The notes under the pieces were generated by a model. It saw nothing but the letters and a program-made list of their open reading frames with translations, did not search any database and had not been told where the DNA came from. 64,000 nt of DNA, taken from the NCBI GenBank assembly GCA_958295665.1, contig OY282559.1:250476764-250540763 (forward strand), read 5' to 3'. The DNA comes from Tipula vernalis. Lineage: Eukaryota > Arthropoda > Insecta > Diptera > Tipulidae. How positions within the stretch are numbered: position 1 is the stretch's first letter; every line of letters starts with the position of its first letter. Position numbers and translations under genes: made by a program. This document shows, one piece after another, positions 1 through 10,148 of the stretch.

Positions 1-59
1 GAAATAAACAATTTTTATTTACGAAGCTCAAAGCCGAGGCGCCTGGTATGAAAAGTACT
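1..59 (+). mobile_element. R1 MITE, right-end fragment cut by window edge
   Basis: The right terminal repeat of the R1 family (read outward GGTATGAAAAGTACT) ends at 59 and is followed by TAA. The preceding bases match the right end of the full copy at 1545-2057. R1 has terminal inverted repeats of the type AGTACTTTTCATACC and 3 bp TWA flanks; it encodes no protein. The rest of this copy lies outside the window. Confidence 0.8.
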
Positions 60-347
60 TAAGACAAGTGCGCGTGACGTGTCGACAGTCGCGTGAAACA
101 CACTGAGCACCAGATTTAAATATTAACTAATTTACCTATTTAATGAATCCAGATCATAGTTTGAGCATAAATATAGACATTTTTGAAGAAAACAACCAAT
201 TATTTAATATTTTTAATAGCAAAATATCAATTAAAAGAAGTTGTATTAAATGAAGTTAGTTCCGCCGTCGCGTCAACAGGTTCCACAACCACAAAAGAAA
301 AAATGATCTTTGCTGCTAAATATAACCTTAATAAATCTGACGTGTTG

Positions 348-584
348 TTTAGTTTCTATTGTTCTCTTGTGTACCTATATGTTTTGAAATAAAATATTTT
401 GAAAAATAAACGTTCTTCACAAGATATACATAGTATTAAACAATTTTGATAAAAGTATAAAAAAAAATCTGCTGCGATGCTTGGTGTGAATGGATGCTTG
501 CGATGCTTGGTGTAACGGATACAAGCAGCCGACAGTGTGGATTCTTTGGATCATGCCGCGCTTCTCTTGGTGTGTTTCAGTCTT
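348..584 (+). repeat. Dispersed direct repeat, copy a
   Basis: This segment is closely similar, with small indels, to 3404-3627 in the same orientation. Shared landmarks are an AT-rich stretch around 370-465 followed by a GC-richer block (CAGCCGACAGTGTGG at about 527). Copy a carries an extra local tandem duplication of about 22 bp near 474-519 around the word GCGATGCTTGGTGT. No coding function is apparent; the short open frame here is not conserved in copy b. Bases 60-347 hold nothing I recognise. Confidence 0.6.
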
Positions 585-585
585 A

Positions 586-636
586 AGAATAAAGTACTAC
601 AAAATTTTTAGTTACCACAAATGTGAAGCTAACATG
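586..636 (+). repeat. R1-like fragment
   Basis: About 50 bp resemble the left interior of R1: a GTACT-like end followed by AGTTACCACAAATG and the GAAGCT word. The rest of the element is absent. It is too short to date or orient with certainty. Confidence 0.45.
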
Positions 637-752
637 CCTATTCTGACGCACATTAACAGACTAAAAAATCGTCTTATGTAAGACATTTTTTTTATTTTAG
701 TACTCAGGTCTTAACTAACCCGGCTACTCCACCTGACATAAAAATTACCATG

Positions 753-1217
753 AGTACGTTTATGCTTAGGGTTCAACCTGGTTTGAACTTTTACTATAAA
801 CGGAGTCGAGTCATCTTGTAGTTAACTCGACTCGACCTAAAAAATTTCTAGGGTCGAGTCGAGTTAACTCTAAAAACCTTCACTATAAACGGAGTCGAGT
901 CGAAAAATAAAAACAACAAAAAAATAGTAATAAAAAGACACCATTTTGATTTCCTAATTCGTGTGCGAATCTTCGATTTTTGTGTGGCAATAAAACTTTG
1001 TTATTTTATTTTTATAAAATTCAGAAATTAATACAAGAAAAACATATAAACATACGATAGTAAATGATTTTTTTTGACGTTTCTGACTCGGTTTCAACCT
1101 AGTTTCGACTCGACTACGATTTGACTCTGCAGTATAAACGCTAAAAAAGATAACTACAAGATGATCCAAAGTTAACTAAAAGATGACTCGACTCTGAGCA
1201 TAAACGTATTCCATTAC
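753..1217. mobile_element. Foldback MITE with ACTCGACTC repeats, possible Mutator-like
   Basis: Both ends carry inverted copies of ACGTTTATGC, and the interior holds several inverted copies of the word ACTCGACTC and of ATCTTGTAGTTA. The element is flanked by a 10 bp direct repeat AATTACCATG at 743-752 and 1218-1227. A 9-10 bp target duplication is typical of Mutator-like elements, but there is no transposase, so the superfamily is inferred from duplication length alone. Confidence 0.6.
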
Positions 1218-1230
1218 AATTACCATGTCT

Positions 1231-1482
1231 GGGGGCCTATTCTTGAATTTCACATCCATTTTCCACATGTGGACATCTGTCAAAGTTCACACAAAATGTT
1301 CGAAAATTATAATTCGTATATAAAACACATGCAGCATGGGCATTTTCCTATATAGGGAATTTTTTCCACATGCTTATACCCATTCGGAAATATTCCCTTA
1401 GTACCGAAAAAATTAAATTTTTATTAATTTTGACAGATGTCCACATGTGGAAAATTGATGTGGAATTCGAGAATAGGGCCCC
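1231..1482. mobile_element. Foldback MITE with GGGGCCTATTC ends
   Basis: The two ends form imperfect inverted repeats of roughly 50 bp (GGGGCCTATTCTTGAA against its complement at 1465-1482), including the shared core CCACATGTGGACATCTGTCA. The centre is AT-rich and non-coding. No clear target duplication is visible. A shorter MITE with similar GGGCC...TATTCTTGAA ends sits at 37473-37613. Confidence 0.7.
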
Positions 1483-1544
1483 TGGTAACAAAAATATAAA
1501 AAATGGCATCGCGTGAGGAAAACATACAATAAATTTGACGGTAA

Positions 1545-2057
1545 AGTACTTTTCATACCAGGCGCCTCGCCTCGAAATATTTAGTTACCACAAATGCGAA
1601 GCTGAGACCCTTTCATACCGGTGGCGTTGGCTTTGAGCATTCCGTTGCTATCAAATATTTTATTTAGGTCTATTTTACATGTGCATTATAGCAAGAACTG
1701 AGACATACTAAATTTGTAACGTACATATGAGCTAGATTTTTTGGTAAGTATGAAACAATTTTGCATAAAATATGATTTGTAGGTTATGTTGACAAAGCAC
1801 CTCGCTTTGTACTACTTTGAAATCTCGCAGTCGAGTGTGGAACGCATTGCCTTGGCTTTATAGATAACTTCATTGTAATCTATTTTGTTTTTTTTTAAAC
1901 TATCACTTAAAAATAAATTATTTTTCAACAAATTGAATTTATTACTATAAAATTAAACGGTATCAATCGAATAAAACTAATTTACATAATTGAAAAACGA
2001 AATAAAAAAATTGTATTTACGAAGCTCAAAGCCGAGGCGCCTGGTATGAAAAGTACT
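1545..2057 (+). mobile_element. R1 MITE, full-length copy
   Basis: This is the reference copy of the most abundant repeat in the window, 513 bp between AGTACT at 1545 and AGTACT at 2057. The 5' end reads AGTACTTTTCATACC then CAGGCGCCTCG and the 3' end is its inverse complement. Flanks are TAA (left) and TTA (right); other copies show matching TAA or TTA pairs. A 3 bp TWA target is characteristic of PIF/Harbinger elements, so R1 is probably a non-autonomous member (inference). It contains no meaningful open frame. Confidence 0.85.
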
Positions 2058-2189
2058 TTAGAAATCATTTGGGTTTTGATATGTTAAAGAAATTGTGTAA
2101 AAATTGTTGCAAAAAAATCGTCACACTTATATGCACTTATATGTATTTTAACGATTCTTTTTTGGCTGCCACATTTTTAAGTATGTATT

Positions 2190-2450
2190 TAAAAATATCT
2201 CAACAAAAATTTTAAAAAACATTTTTGTAAAAAAGTTTCTAACTACAAATTAGAAAACTTCCATTAGAAACTGGTAACCAAATTTTTGAATCCAGCCAAA
2301 AAATGTAAACTTTTGGTATACAATCAAGTTATGCCTTCTTGGTAGCAAATTATTGTGACATATGGCAAGCCGTTGCAATTTCGTGTCTCCACTAGCAACT
2401 GTTCGAATTTTAATGGTGTAACTCGATGTTAATGGCAGGTGGAGAGTAGG
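2190..2450 (+). repeat. Dispersed repeat R4, copy 1
   Basis: About 260 bp match 18750-19045 in the same orientation. Shared landmarks are AACTACAAATTAGAAAA, TTTCGTGTCTCCACTAGCAACTGT (a one-base variant in the other copy), and the closing word AACTCGATGTTAATGGCAGGTG. Both copies end at the same point just after GGTGTAAA, which looks like a true element boundary. No coding potential or recognised superfamily. Confidence 0.65.
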
Positions 2451-2921
2451 TGTAAAATAACTAAAAAATCGAACAAAAATATTTCGCTTTGGACTTAAAA
2501 ATTTTTAAGTTATCTATAGTCGAAATGTCAAAGTGAAATAAGAAAAGCTCAAATTCTTATTTTTTTTATTTTTCTTATTCCAAGTATGGTTACACCTTAA
2601 ACCAGAAAGAAGTTTGTTCTTCCAAAATACAACAATATATTTCAAAATGTATCTTTTATAATAAACTCTCAGCTGTTGAAATAGTCTAAATACAACACAG
2701 TTTTATGAAACACGAGTCGTTTGCTTTCTAAATAATATTGTAACTTATATTAGACGAACGCATGCTATAATATTTTACTATAATTGAAACTCATCTGCAA
2801 TAAGTGAATCGGAATTTTGGTGAGTATGAGAAGTGAGAACTGACTAGTCGAGAAAAAAAAATTAAATCATTTCTCGTTCTCATTTGTCGTAGAACCGGAA
2901 TTCGGCCCCAGCCACCACGGC
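2451..2921. other. AT-rich stretch, nothing recognised
   Basis: I see no gene, terminal repeat or family match here. Confidence 0.4.
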
Positions 2922-3394
2922 TTTGGGCTAAGAAAATAAAAATTCTTTATTTCATTTTTGAATTATGTAAATTAGTTTTATTTGATTAATAACGTGATAA
3001 CGTTTTAGGAATAAATTTTTGTTGAAAAATAATTTATTTTGAAGTGATAATTAAAATAATCAAAGTACGTATATTGCAATGAAGTTATCTATAAAGCCAA
3101 GGAAATGTGTTCCATACTCATTGCAACATTTTAAAGTAGCACAAAGCGAAGTGCTTTCTCAACATAACCTACAAATCACATTTTTGTCACAATTGTGTTA
3201 TTCTTACCAAAATAGCTTACGTTACAAATTCTGAATATCTCAGTTCTTGCTATAATTTATGTGTAAAATAGACCTAAATAAAATATTTGATAGCAACCGA
3301 ATGTTCAAAGCCGATTGGTATGGAAGGAAGGGTCTCAGTTCGCATTTGTGGTAATTAAAAATTTTGAGGCGAGGCGCCTGCTATGAAAAGTACT
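2922..3394 (-). mobile_element. R1 MITE, inverted copy with decayed right end
   Basis: Reading the minus strand from 3394, the copy begins AGTACTTTTCATAGC then CAGGCGCCTCG and runs through the whole R1 interior, including GGTTATGTTGA and the AAAGCAC word. It ends near 2922, where the terminal CCGAGGCGCC part is missing although the adjacent GGCTTTG remains. More diverged than the copies at 1545 and 6737, so probably older. Confidence 0.8.
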
Positions 3395-3403
3395 TAATGC
3401 TCT

Positions 3404-3627
3404 TTGTTTCTGTTATTTTCGTGTGTATCTATTTGTTTTGAAATAAAATATTTTGAAAAATAAACATTATTTACAAAATAAAGTATTAAATTCTCGTATG
3501 ACACAAAAAACAATTTTGATAAAATTATAAAAAAAATCGGCTGCGCTGCTCGGTGTGAACGGATACAGGCAGCCGACAGTGTGGGTTGTTTGGGACATGT
3601 CGAGCTGCTCTTGGTGTGTTTCAGTCA
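3404..3627 (+). repeat. Dispersed direct repeat, copy b
   Basis: Partner of 348-584, starting a few bases after an R1 end in this copy. The GC-richer block with CAGCCGACAGTGTGG lies at about 3571. The 64-codon open frame overlapping it is not conserved in copy a and is not called as a gene. Confidence 0.6.
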
Positions 3628-3959
3628 TAGAGTTATATACTTACAGCAGAAATAAGCAAACGTCTAGCGTCGCAAATTCTGTGCGAAAAAGAGAAAGACT
3701 AAAATATATTAGTGCCGTATTTAAAATTTTATTCAATGGATTAGAATAAAAAGGTGCTTAAAATAAAACAATTAAAGTCTAAAAAACATTTTTATTTTAG
3801 ATGCAAATACACTTATAATTATTTTTAAATTCAACATTTTTAATAAAATTAGTTTTTTTTTTATTAAAAATAACTTTTCTAAAAACGCGGTACTATTTTA
3901 CACTTTTAGTGCGGACCTGGTAAAAATAATTGTAAACAAATCATAAGGACCACAACAAC

Positions 3960-4178
3960 AACAACATTTGTTTTATTTTGATAATTATGTAACAAATTTA
4001 AATTAAAAGTGCACTTTTTTTATATCAAATTACTATCGTAGGTATAAAATTGTAATTATAAAATTGTGTTGAATTTATTTTTGGTGCTAAATAAATAAAT
4101 TAGTTTGTCTTAAACTGAAGTGTTTTGTTTTATTCACAATCCAGTGATACGAACCTTGATTGACAAGGCAACGTAACA
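3960..4178 (+). mobile_element. 5' LTR remnant of a Gypsy-type retroelement
   Basis: The end of this stretch (TTATTCACAATCCAGTGATA followed by a GACAAGGCAACGTAACA end at 4178) recurs near 7430 and 7825, both times closing an LTR-like block. It is followed by TTGGTGACAGC, a plausible primer-binding region. The left border is not located; 3628-3960 is AT-rich and may belong to it. Directly downstream is a gag-like coding remnant. Confidence 0.6.
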
Positions 4179-4261
4179 ATTGGTGACAGCTGTCGGATTG
4201 AGAATAGTAAAACAAAGAAAATGATTCTCTCCGAATTAAGAGTTCCAAGAGTTCCATTAAG

Positions 4262-5270
4262 GAAGGAACTTGAGAAAAGGTGAAACAACACAACCGCCAT
4301 CTGGAAGTTTTGATTTTCCGCAGTTAATGACTGCTTTGAATCAAATGGTGAAGCAACAAAACGTGCGACAGTTAGAGTCAATAAACCAGTCAAACCTACA
4401 AATTAAAGACGAAATGAAACACCATATGGAACAACAAAAGGTTGACATTCAACAAAAGATGCAGCAAATAATGGTACGTCAGATGGAAGAAATTGCAGAT
4501 GTTCGAAAGAGAATGGATGAGAAATTTCTCGAATTATATTCTTCGCTACATGGCGAAGTATGCAAATTGCAGACAGAATTACAAACTGAAATTTAACTTG
4601 TCAAAACGGAGGTTCAACATATTGAAGAAAAATTAGAAACGAAAGTTCAACAGGTTAAAGAAAAATTTCAACGTCTCGAGAAAGAACTAAGTGATGTCAA
4701 GGCAAGTGGAACAACAATCAAAAACGTTGGAATGATGAACATCTTGTCGCAGCGTTAATAGTGGCTCTCAAAAGGCGAAGCAGCGAAGACTTTACAAACC
4801 ATTCCAGAAAAGGATCGCAACACCTATCTCGAAATTATGAAGGCGCTGGATCGGAAGTACGGTAGTGACCACAAGCGGGAAATATATCGCATGGAATGGG
4901 AAAGCCGCTACCAAAAGAGAGGAGAATCGCTTGCGGAATTTTCATCAGCAATCGAGCGACTAGTTCATCTAGCACATACAAGTACGTAATTTAACTACCA
5001 TTCATTGACGGCATTCGAGATCCAGAGCCGCGCAAAGCGGCGATGTTGTCACCTAAAGCCACCTTCGCGGAAACTACCGCTTGTGCGTTGATGACGAACG
5101 AGACTGCACAAGCCATCACCAAACCATTAATGAAAATACGCCGAGTGGAAATCAACACCAGTTTAAACAAAAAGCGGTCGGCACCAAGATACCGAGACGG
5201 AAGCAGTAAAACTAGGTGTAGGGCATGTGATAAGGTCGGTCACATCTCGCAGGACTGCCGGAAAATATGA
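4262..5270 (+). pseudogene. gag-like gene of a Gypsy-type retrotransposon, broken
   Basis: Three readable pieces on the plus strand give a retrotransposon Gag. The first (about 4270-4595) is glutamine- and lysine-rich with a strongly coiled-coil-like heptad character and ends in an in-frame TAA. After more coiled coil, about 4760-4990 reads as a capsid-like segment (KGEAAKTLQ, then WESRYQKRGESLAEF). The last piece (about 5010-5270) ends with a CCHC zinc knuckle, CRACDKVGHISQDC, spaced C-x2-C-x4-H-x4-C, the nucleic-acid-binding motif of nucleocapsid. Stops near 4594, 4758 and 4987 and frame changes show the gene is dead. No reliable ATG is seen. A repeat insertion follows at 5486. Confidence 0.8.
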
Positions 5271-5485
5271 AGAAAACGGGGAAGATCTCCACCTCCTATG
5301 CAGCGACGACCAAGCGGAGTGCAGGCAGTGGCCAAGCAAGACTTCAATCTAGCAGTGCAGGAGCAACTACCAGGCGAATTATTGTTGATCATCGGGAGAA
5401 GCTGCCACCAAACTCGGAGACAACCGTGTGAGGAAGATTGGACGGAGGTTCTGGTTCTCCCAGATTGTGGGTTTTGGAAGCTAAT

Positions 5486-5950
5486 GTGGAGTTCTATGGT
5501 AGAAAAAAAATTGCTGTAAATCAAGCAAAAATGATTTACAGAATTTTGTGCGTACTATGGGAAAATATTATTGATGTTTTTTTGATGTAAATCAATTTTG
5601 AGAAATTGAGATATTTTGATAAATTTACCTCCACCTTTCTTCCAGCAAAATTATAAATGTCAATTAAGATAATAATAACAACAACAAATGAGACTTCAGA
5701 TTTGTAATTTGCTATTCATCAATAAAAATTACAAAATTGTTTATATTTTTTACGACTATGTAGCCACAAAATTTCATAGTTTCCATTTTAAGTATTCTTT
5801 TTTAATAATACAAACAAAATTTCTCCTGACACCTAATCTTACATCTAAAAAACCTGTTGTTTAGTTTCCATCACAAAATAAATTTGCTTGTATGTTCTAT
5901 GGGACTCGTTTAAAATTGCTATATTTCAAAAATTCCTTAGAACTCGACAT
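5486..5950 (-). mobile_element. Partial copy of the 15449-16284 MITE, inverted
   Basis: Reverse complement of about 15640-16075: the shared order is TGGAATTCTATGGTA, ATTGCTGTAAATC, a TTTACCCCACC-like block, AAATTACAAATC, a GTAGCCACAAAA word and CCCATAGAAC. The element's outer CTAGGGCC ends are absent. It lies between the gag and protease remnants of the retroelement, so it is either an insertion or a junction of two dead elements. Confidence 0.7.
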
Positions 5951-6059
5951 AACGAATAGAAGAACGGTGCCATAAGGAAATTATAATCGGGAAAGCCCTA
6001 GTCAAACCAGGTATCGGATGAACGGATAGCAACAGTCGGTAAAATGGAAAGGTTAGTAA

Positions 6060-6680
6060 TCAGTTTGAAGGAACTGAAGCTGGCTTCGCCGTCTGGTTGC
6101 CCCATAACATTCATCCCTGTTACGAGTGTAGCACGAGGGTTGTGAGTAAAAGAGATGGGAGGAAGTGTATCATTACGCTGGACCTGAGCTACCCACACAG
6201 TTGTCCGGGAAGACTTGATTGCAGGAGCTGTGCAGCTGGCTGATGGGTTAAAATTAAGAATAGCAAATGGAGGAAGCGCAATGATAAAAGGGAAAAAGAT
6301 CTTGAACATAAGGATAGGCGAAACTCTTTTCCCCACACGGAGTTCTGGTCGCCGACTTTGTGAACGAAGTCATTTTGAGGATGGACTTCATGAGGGCAAA
6401 TGGCTTCGTGTTGAATTTTGGAAGAGGGGTATTGAGTAGCGAGAACACTGCGTTGCCACGTAAATTCAACGGTATGGATGCTGCGGTAAGGCGAGTAATA
6501 GTCATCCGTCGCGCAGAGCTGCCATTGACGTCCGAAACAATTGTGGAAGAAACCAATAAACATCAGTTGAAAATGTTACTTGATAAAAAGTGCCTGATTG
6601 TGCGAAGAGAGGTACGAGTGTCGAGTGACTGGCTGAGGGCTCGTTATGGCAAACAAGCCAACGGCGGTAGATTTGACTAA
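6060..6680 (+). pseudogene. Retroviral-type aspartic protease region of a Gypsy-like element, broken
   Basis: The plus strand between 6190 and 6335 reads VVREDLIAGAVQLADGLKL, then IANGG..IKGKKILNIRIG. After a frame change it continues FLVADFVNEVILRMDFMRAN and GFVLNFGRG. This matches the order in Gypsy-group pepsin-like proteases, including the conserved hydrophobic-G-x-D-F step. The expected catalytic Asp-Thr-Gly would sit just upstream at about 6181-6192, where the sequence is GACCTGAGCTACC; a small deletion has destroyed it. Two frames and the lost catalytic triplet mean no activity. Minus-strand open frames over this block are antisense shadows. Confidence 0.6.
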
Positions 6681-7430
6681 AAAAAAGGAATTAAAAAGTG
6701 ACTTAGAAAGTGTTTTAGTGGAAATAAAAATTATAAAGTACTTTTCATACCAGGCGCCTCGCCTCGAAATATTTAGTTACCACAAATGCGAAGCTGAGAC
6801 CCTTTCATACCGGTGGCGTTGGCTTTGAACATTCGATTGCTATCAAATATTTTATTTAGGTCTGTTTTACACGTGAATTATAGCAAGAAATGAGATATTC
6901 TAAATTTGTAACGTACATTTGAGCTAGAATTTTTGGTAAGTATGAAGTATTTGTGCAAAAAATGTGATTTGTAGGTTATGTTGACAAAGCACCTCGCTTT
7001 GTACTACTTTAAAATCTCGCAGTCGAGTATGGAACGCATTGCCTTGGCTTTGTAGATAACTTCATTGTAATATATATTTTTTTTTTTTTAAATTATCACT
7101 TAAAAATAAATTATTTTTCAACAAATTGAATTTATTACTATAAAAATAAACGGTATCAATCGAATAAAACTAATTTACATAGTTAAAAATCGAAACAAAA
7201 AAATTTTATTTACGAAGCTCAAAGCCGAGGCGCCTGGTATGAAAAGTACTTAAATGTACAGTAAAATTGTGTAAAAACTAAATAAAGTGATTTTGTGAAT
7301 TATTTTTAAAAAAATGGTGTTGTAAATTTTTGTGTGAAACAAATAAATTCGTTGGTGATAAATTGAATTGAATTTGTTTTATTCACAATCCAGTGATACG
7401 AACCTTAATTGACAAGGCAAAAACGTAACA
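6681..7430 (+). mobile_element. LTR remnant (A), split by an R1 insertion
   Basis: The segment 6681-6736 plus 7251-7430 matches the R-U5-like part of the neighbouring LTR at 7600-7830: GGAATTAAAAAGTGA, a GTGTTTTAGTG word, AGTGATTTTGTGAATTAT, AATAAATTCGTTGGT and the closing CACAATCCAGTGATACG. It ends in AACGTAACA at 7430. The TATA-containing upstream half seen in LTR B is missing here. R1 occupies 6737-7250. Confidence 0.6.
6737..7250 (+). mobile_element. R1 MITE, full copy inside an LTR
   Basis: 514 bp with both R1 terminal repeats intact and TAA on both sides (6734-6736 and 7251-7253). It interrupts a recognisable LTR, so the target can be reconstructed by comparison with the neighbouring LTR; this makes it the best evidence for the R1 boundaries and for the 3 bp duplication. 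Confidence 0.9.
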
Positions 7431-7830
7431 ACTATACTAAAATGAAATTTTCCATGATAAAACTGTTCTAAATGTTTCTACACTATTCTTACTGGAAAAG
7501 TTATGAACTTTCTAAAAGTTTGATTTGTGTATATAAAAAGGCGAATAAAGTCGAATACACGCATTGGATTATTAGTATTTGGTAAGCAATAGTGTGAAGA
7601 TTAAAAAGGAATTAAAAAGTGATTTAAAAATTGTTTTAGTGTGAAATAAAAAATAAAAGTGATCAGTAAAATTATGCAAATATTAAAGTAGAGTGATTTT
7701 GTGAATTATCGTTAGTAAATTGTGTTGTAATAATTTTTGTGTGAAATAAATAAATTCGTTGGTAATAAATTGAATTGTTTTGTTTTTATTCACAATCCAG
7801 TGATTCGAACCTTGATTGACAAGGCAAAAT
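7431..7830 (+). mobile_element. LTR remnant (B) with TATA box
   Basis: Begins directly after LTR A and carries a promoter-like TATATAAAAAG at about 7528, then the R-U5 block shared with LTR A and with the 5' remnant at 4178. It ends in a GACAAGGCAAAATA variant. Two LTR ends lying back to back suggest a tandem or recombined pair of the same family. Bases 7831-8038 hold nothing recognised. Confidence 0.55.
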
Positions 7831-8290
7831 AATAGGTAATATGTAATTAATGGTTGGATGAATAAAAATTATTAAATAAAATAAAAAAAACATAACAATA
7901 CGTTGTACAACTATGCACTTCTATGATATGGCAATACTCACATAACTGTAATATGAACATAAATACATAAGAAAACGATCGCACTAGATAAATGAGACAA
8001 AAATTAAAAATAACGGTTCAGGCGTTCAGGGAGGGTTAAACTTTTAAGTCGCCTCAAAATTTTCAGATACCACAAATGTGAAGCTGATAGATACCCTTTC
8101 ATACCGGTGGCGTTGGCTTTGAACATTCGGTTGCTATCAAATATTTTATTTAGGTTTATTTTACACGTCAATTATAGCAAGAACTGATGAGATATTCTAA
8201 ATTTGAGCTAGATTTTTTGGTAAGTATGAAAAAATTGTGAAAAAAATGTGATTTGTAGGTTATGTTGACAAAGCACTTTACTTTGAACTA

Positions 8291-8592
8291 CAATCGAAAC
8301 TCGATTTCCGGGATTCTATTATCCGTAAACCTCTATTATCCGTGATTTTTTTCATACACAGTCGATTTTGTTGAGTCACTTGTTTATCCAGAATTTCAAT
8401 TGATTAACCGGGATTTTTCATATTTATTTTTTTCGTTAAATTTTGGCAACAGTGTTGTATTTGTGTTGAACATATTTGTATATATGTACATTGTGTATTT
8501 CTTTATAAAATTGAAAAATTCGATCAACCGGGATTTTTGATTATCCGGGAAACCACCGGTCACAAGCATCCCGGATAATCGAGTTTCGACTG
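8291..8592. mobile_element. Pogo/Tigger-like MITE, TA target
   Basis: 302 bp with inverted ends CARTCGAAACTCGATT and its complement, flanked by TA at 8289-8290 and 8593-8594. The interior repeats the words CCGGGATTTTT and GATTAACCGGG near both ends. A second copy is at 28452-29787. The TA duplication and CAGT-type ends suit the Tc1/mariner/pogo superfamily; the pogo assignment is inference since no transposase is present. Confidence 0.85.
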
Positions 8593-8640
8593 TACTTTAA
8601 AATGTCGCAGTCGAGTGTGGAACGCATTGCCTTGGCTTTA

Positions 8641-9192
8641 AGTACTTTTCATACCAGGCGCCTCGCCTCGAAATATTTAAGTACTTTTCATACCAGGCGC
8701 CTCGCCTCGAAATATTTAGTTACCACAAATGCGAAGCTGACACCCTTTCATACCGGTGGCGTTGGCTTTGAACATTCGGTTGCCATCAAATATTTTATTT
8801 AGGTCTATTTTACACGTGAATTATAGCAAGAACTGAGATATTCTAAATTTGTAACGTACATATGAGCTAGATTTTTTAGTAAGTATGAAATATTTGTGCA
8901 AAAAATGTGATTTGTAGGTTAGGTTGAGAAAGCACTTGGCTTTGTACTACTTTAAGATCTCGCAGTCGAGTGTGGAACGCATTGCCTTGGCTTTGTAGAT
9001 AACTTCATTGCAATATATTTTGTTTTTTTTTTAATTATCACTTAAAAATAAATTATTTTTCAACAAATTTAATTTATTATTATAAAATTAAACGGTATCA
9101 ATCGAATAAAACTAATTTATATAATTAAAAAACGAAATAAAATTTTTTTATTTACGAACCTCAAAGCCGAGGCGCATGGTATGAAAAGTACT
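8641..9192 (+). mobile_element. R1 MITE inserted into another R1, duplicated 5' terminus
   Basis: The copy sits at a TTA inside the older R1 (TTA at 8638-8640 and 9193-9195). Its first 39 bp (8641-8679, ending AAATATTTA) are repeated immediately as the start of an otherwise normal 513 bp element at 8680-9192. Each AGTACT start is itself preceded by TTA. The element is therefore 552 bp long with a doubled left terminal repeat. Confidence 0.85.
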
Positions 9193-9388
9193 TTATAGAC
9201 AACTTCATTGCAATATATTTTGATATGTTGAATTCTTTTCACCCAAAACATCAAAAAAAAATTGATGTTCATCGAAAACCATATTCTTTTCGTCAAAAAA
9301 CCAATGTTATTTCGATGTTCAAAACATAATTCAAAAATGAAATAATTTTTATTTTTGAAGCTCAAAGCCAAAATGTTTAATTGTTATT

Positions 9389-9976
9389 GACGATTGTAAA
9401 AGTAGAGAAAGCGCCTCTCGAGGAAAAAAGTTAAAATGAGGCAACAGCCAAAATGACGTTTCTCATAAATGCGACGAAAGAAATTTTTGCAATCCGGTAA
9501 TTAAAAATGGTTTTTATAATCCAAAATTGGAATTATTTACAATTATTATCAATCTGGTAGGTAAAAATTGTGTTTACAGTTCAAAATTGGAATTGTTTAC
9601 AACAATTTCGAACGTCAAATTAGCAGCTACCTCAGTTTAAAAATTTTCCTCTAGGTGGAATCTGTGATGCTCCAATCGTCAATTGACGATTGGAGCATCA
9701 CAAATTCCACCTAGTGGAAAATTTTTAAACTGAGGTAGCTGCTAATTTGACGTTCGAAATTGTTGTAAAGAATTCCAATTTTGAACTGTAAACACAATTT
9801 TTACTTACCAGATTGCTAATAATTGTAAATAATTCATATTTTGGATTATAAAAACAATTTTTAACTACCGGATTGCAAAATTTCCTTTCGTCGCATTTAT
9901 CAGAAATGTCATTTTGGCAGCTGCCTCATTTGAACTTTTTTCCTCGAGAGGCGCTTTCTCTACTTTTACAATCGTC
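9389..9976. repeat. 588 bp near-perfect palindrome
   Basis: Two arms of 294 bp meet between 9682 and 9683 at CAATCGTCAATTGACGATTG, with essentially no spacer. Matching marks run the whole length: outer GACGATTGTAAAAGTAGAG, GCGCCTCTCGAGG, ATGCGACGAAAG, CCGGTAATTAAAAA, GAACGTCAAATTAGCAGCTA and inner TGATGCTCCAATCGTC. Each arm starts with GACGATTG and ends with CAATCGTC, so it reads as two copies of one MITE joined head to head. An isolated arm end is at 25722-25796. It ends 172 bp before the TRAPPC12 start codon and probably borders its promoter. Confidence 0.9.
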
Positions 9977-10148
9977 AATAATTGTTGTTTTATTTTAAGC
10001 AACCCACTTCATTCCGAAACATTAAATACGGCCCTGATTTTTTATTGTCTGTTTTCCCAAAGAATTTCCACACTTGACGTTTGCCTGTCTATGCAGTAAG
10101 CAATGCACTAATGTCTTTGCTGACAGAGTGACAACGGAGGCATTAATA

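Larger units (their letters stand above)
8039..9371 (+). mobile_element. Old R1 copy carrying two nested insertions
   Basis: R1 sequence runs 8039-8290, resumes at 8593-8640 and again at 9193-9371, where it ends with GAAGCTCAAAGCC just before the outermost terminal repeat. A 302 bp pogo-like MITE (8291-8592) and a younger R1 (8641-9192) split it. The stretch 9230-9330 contains sequence (several ATCGATG/TTCGATG-like words) not found in other R1 copies, so the host copy also has a divergent interior. Confidence 0.75.

Noticed and set aside
5998..6563. Minus-strand frames of 100-124 codons
   Set aside because: They overlap the plus-strand protease remnant, which has family motifs; the minus frames have none.
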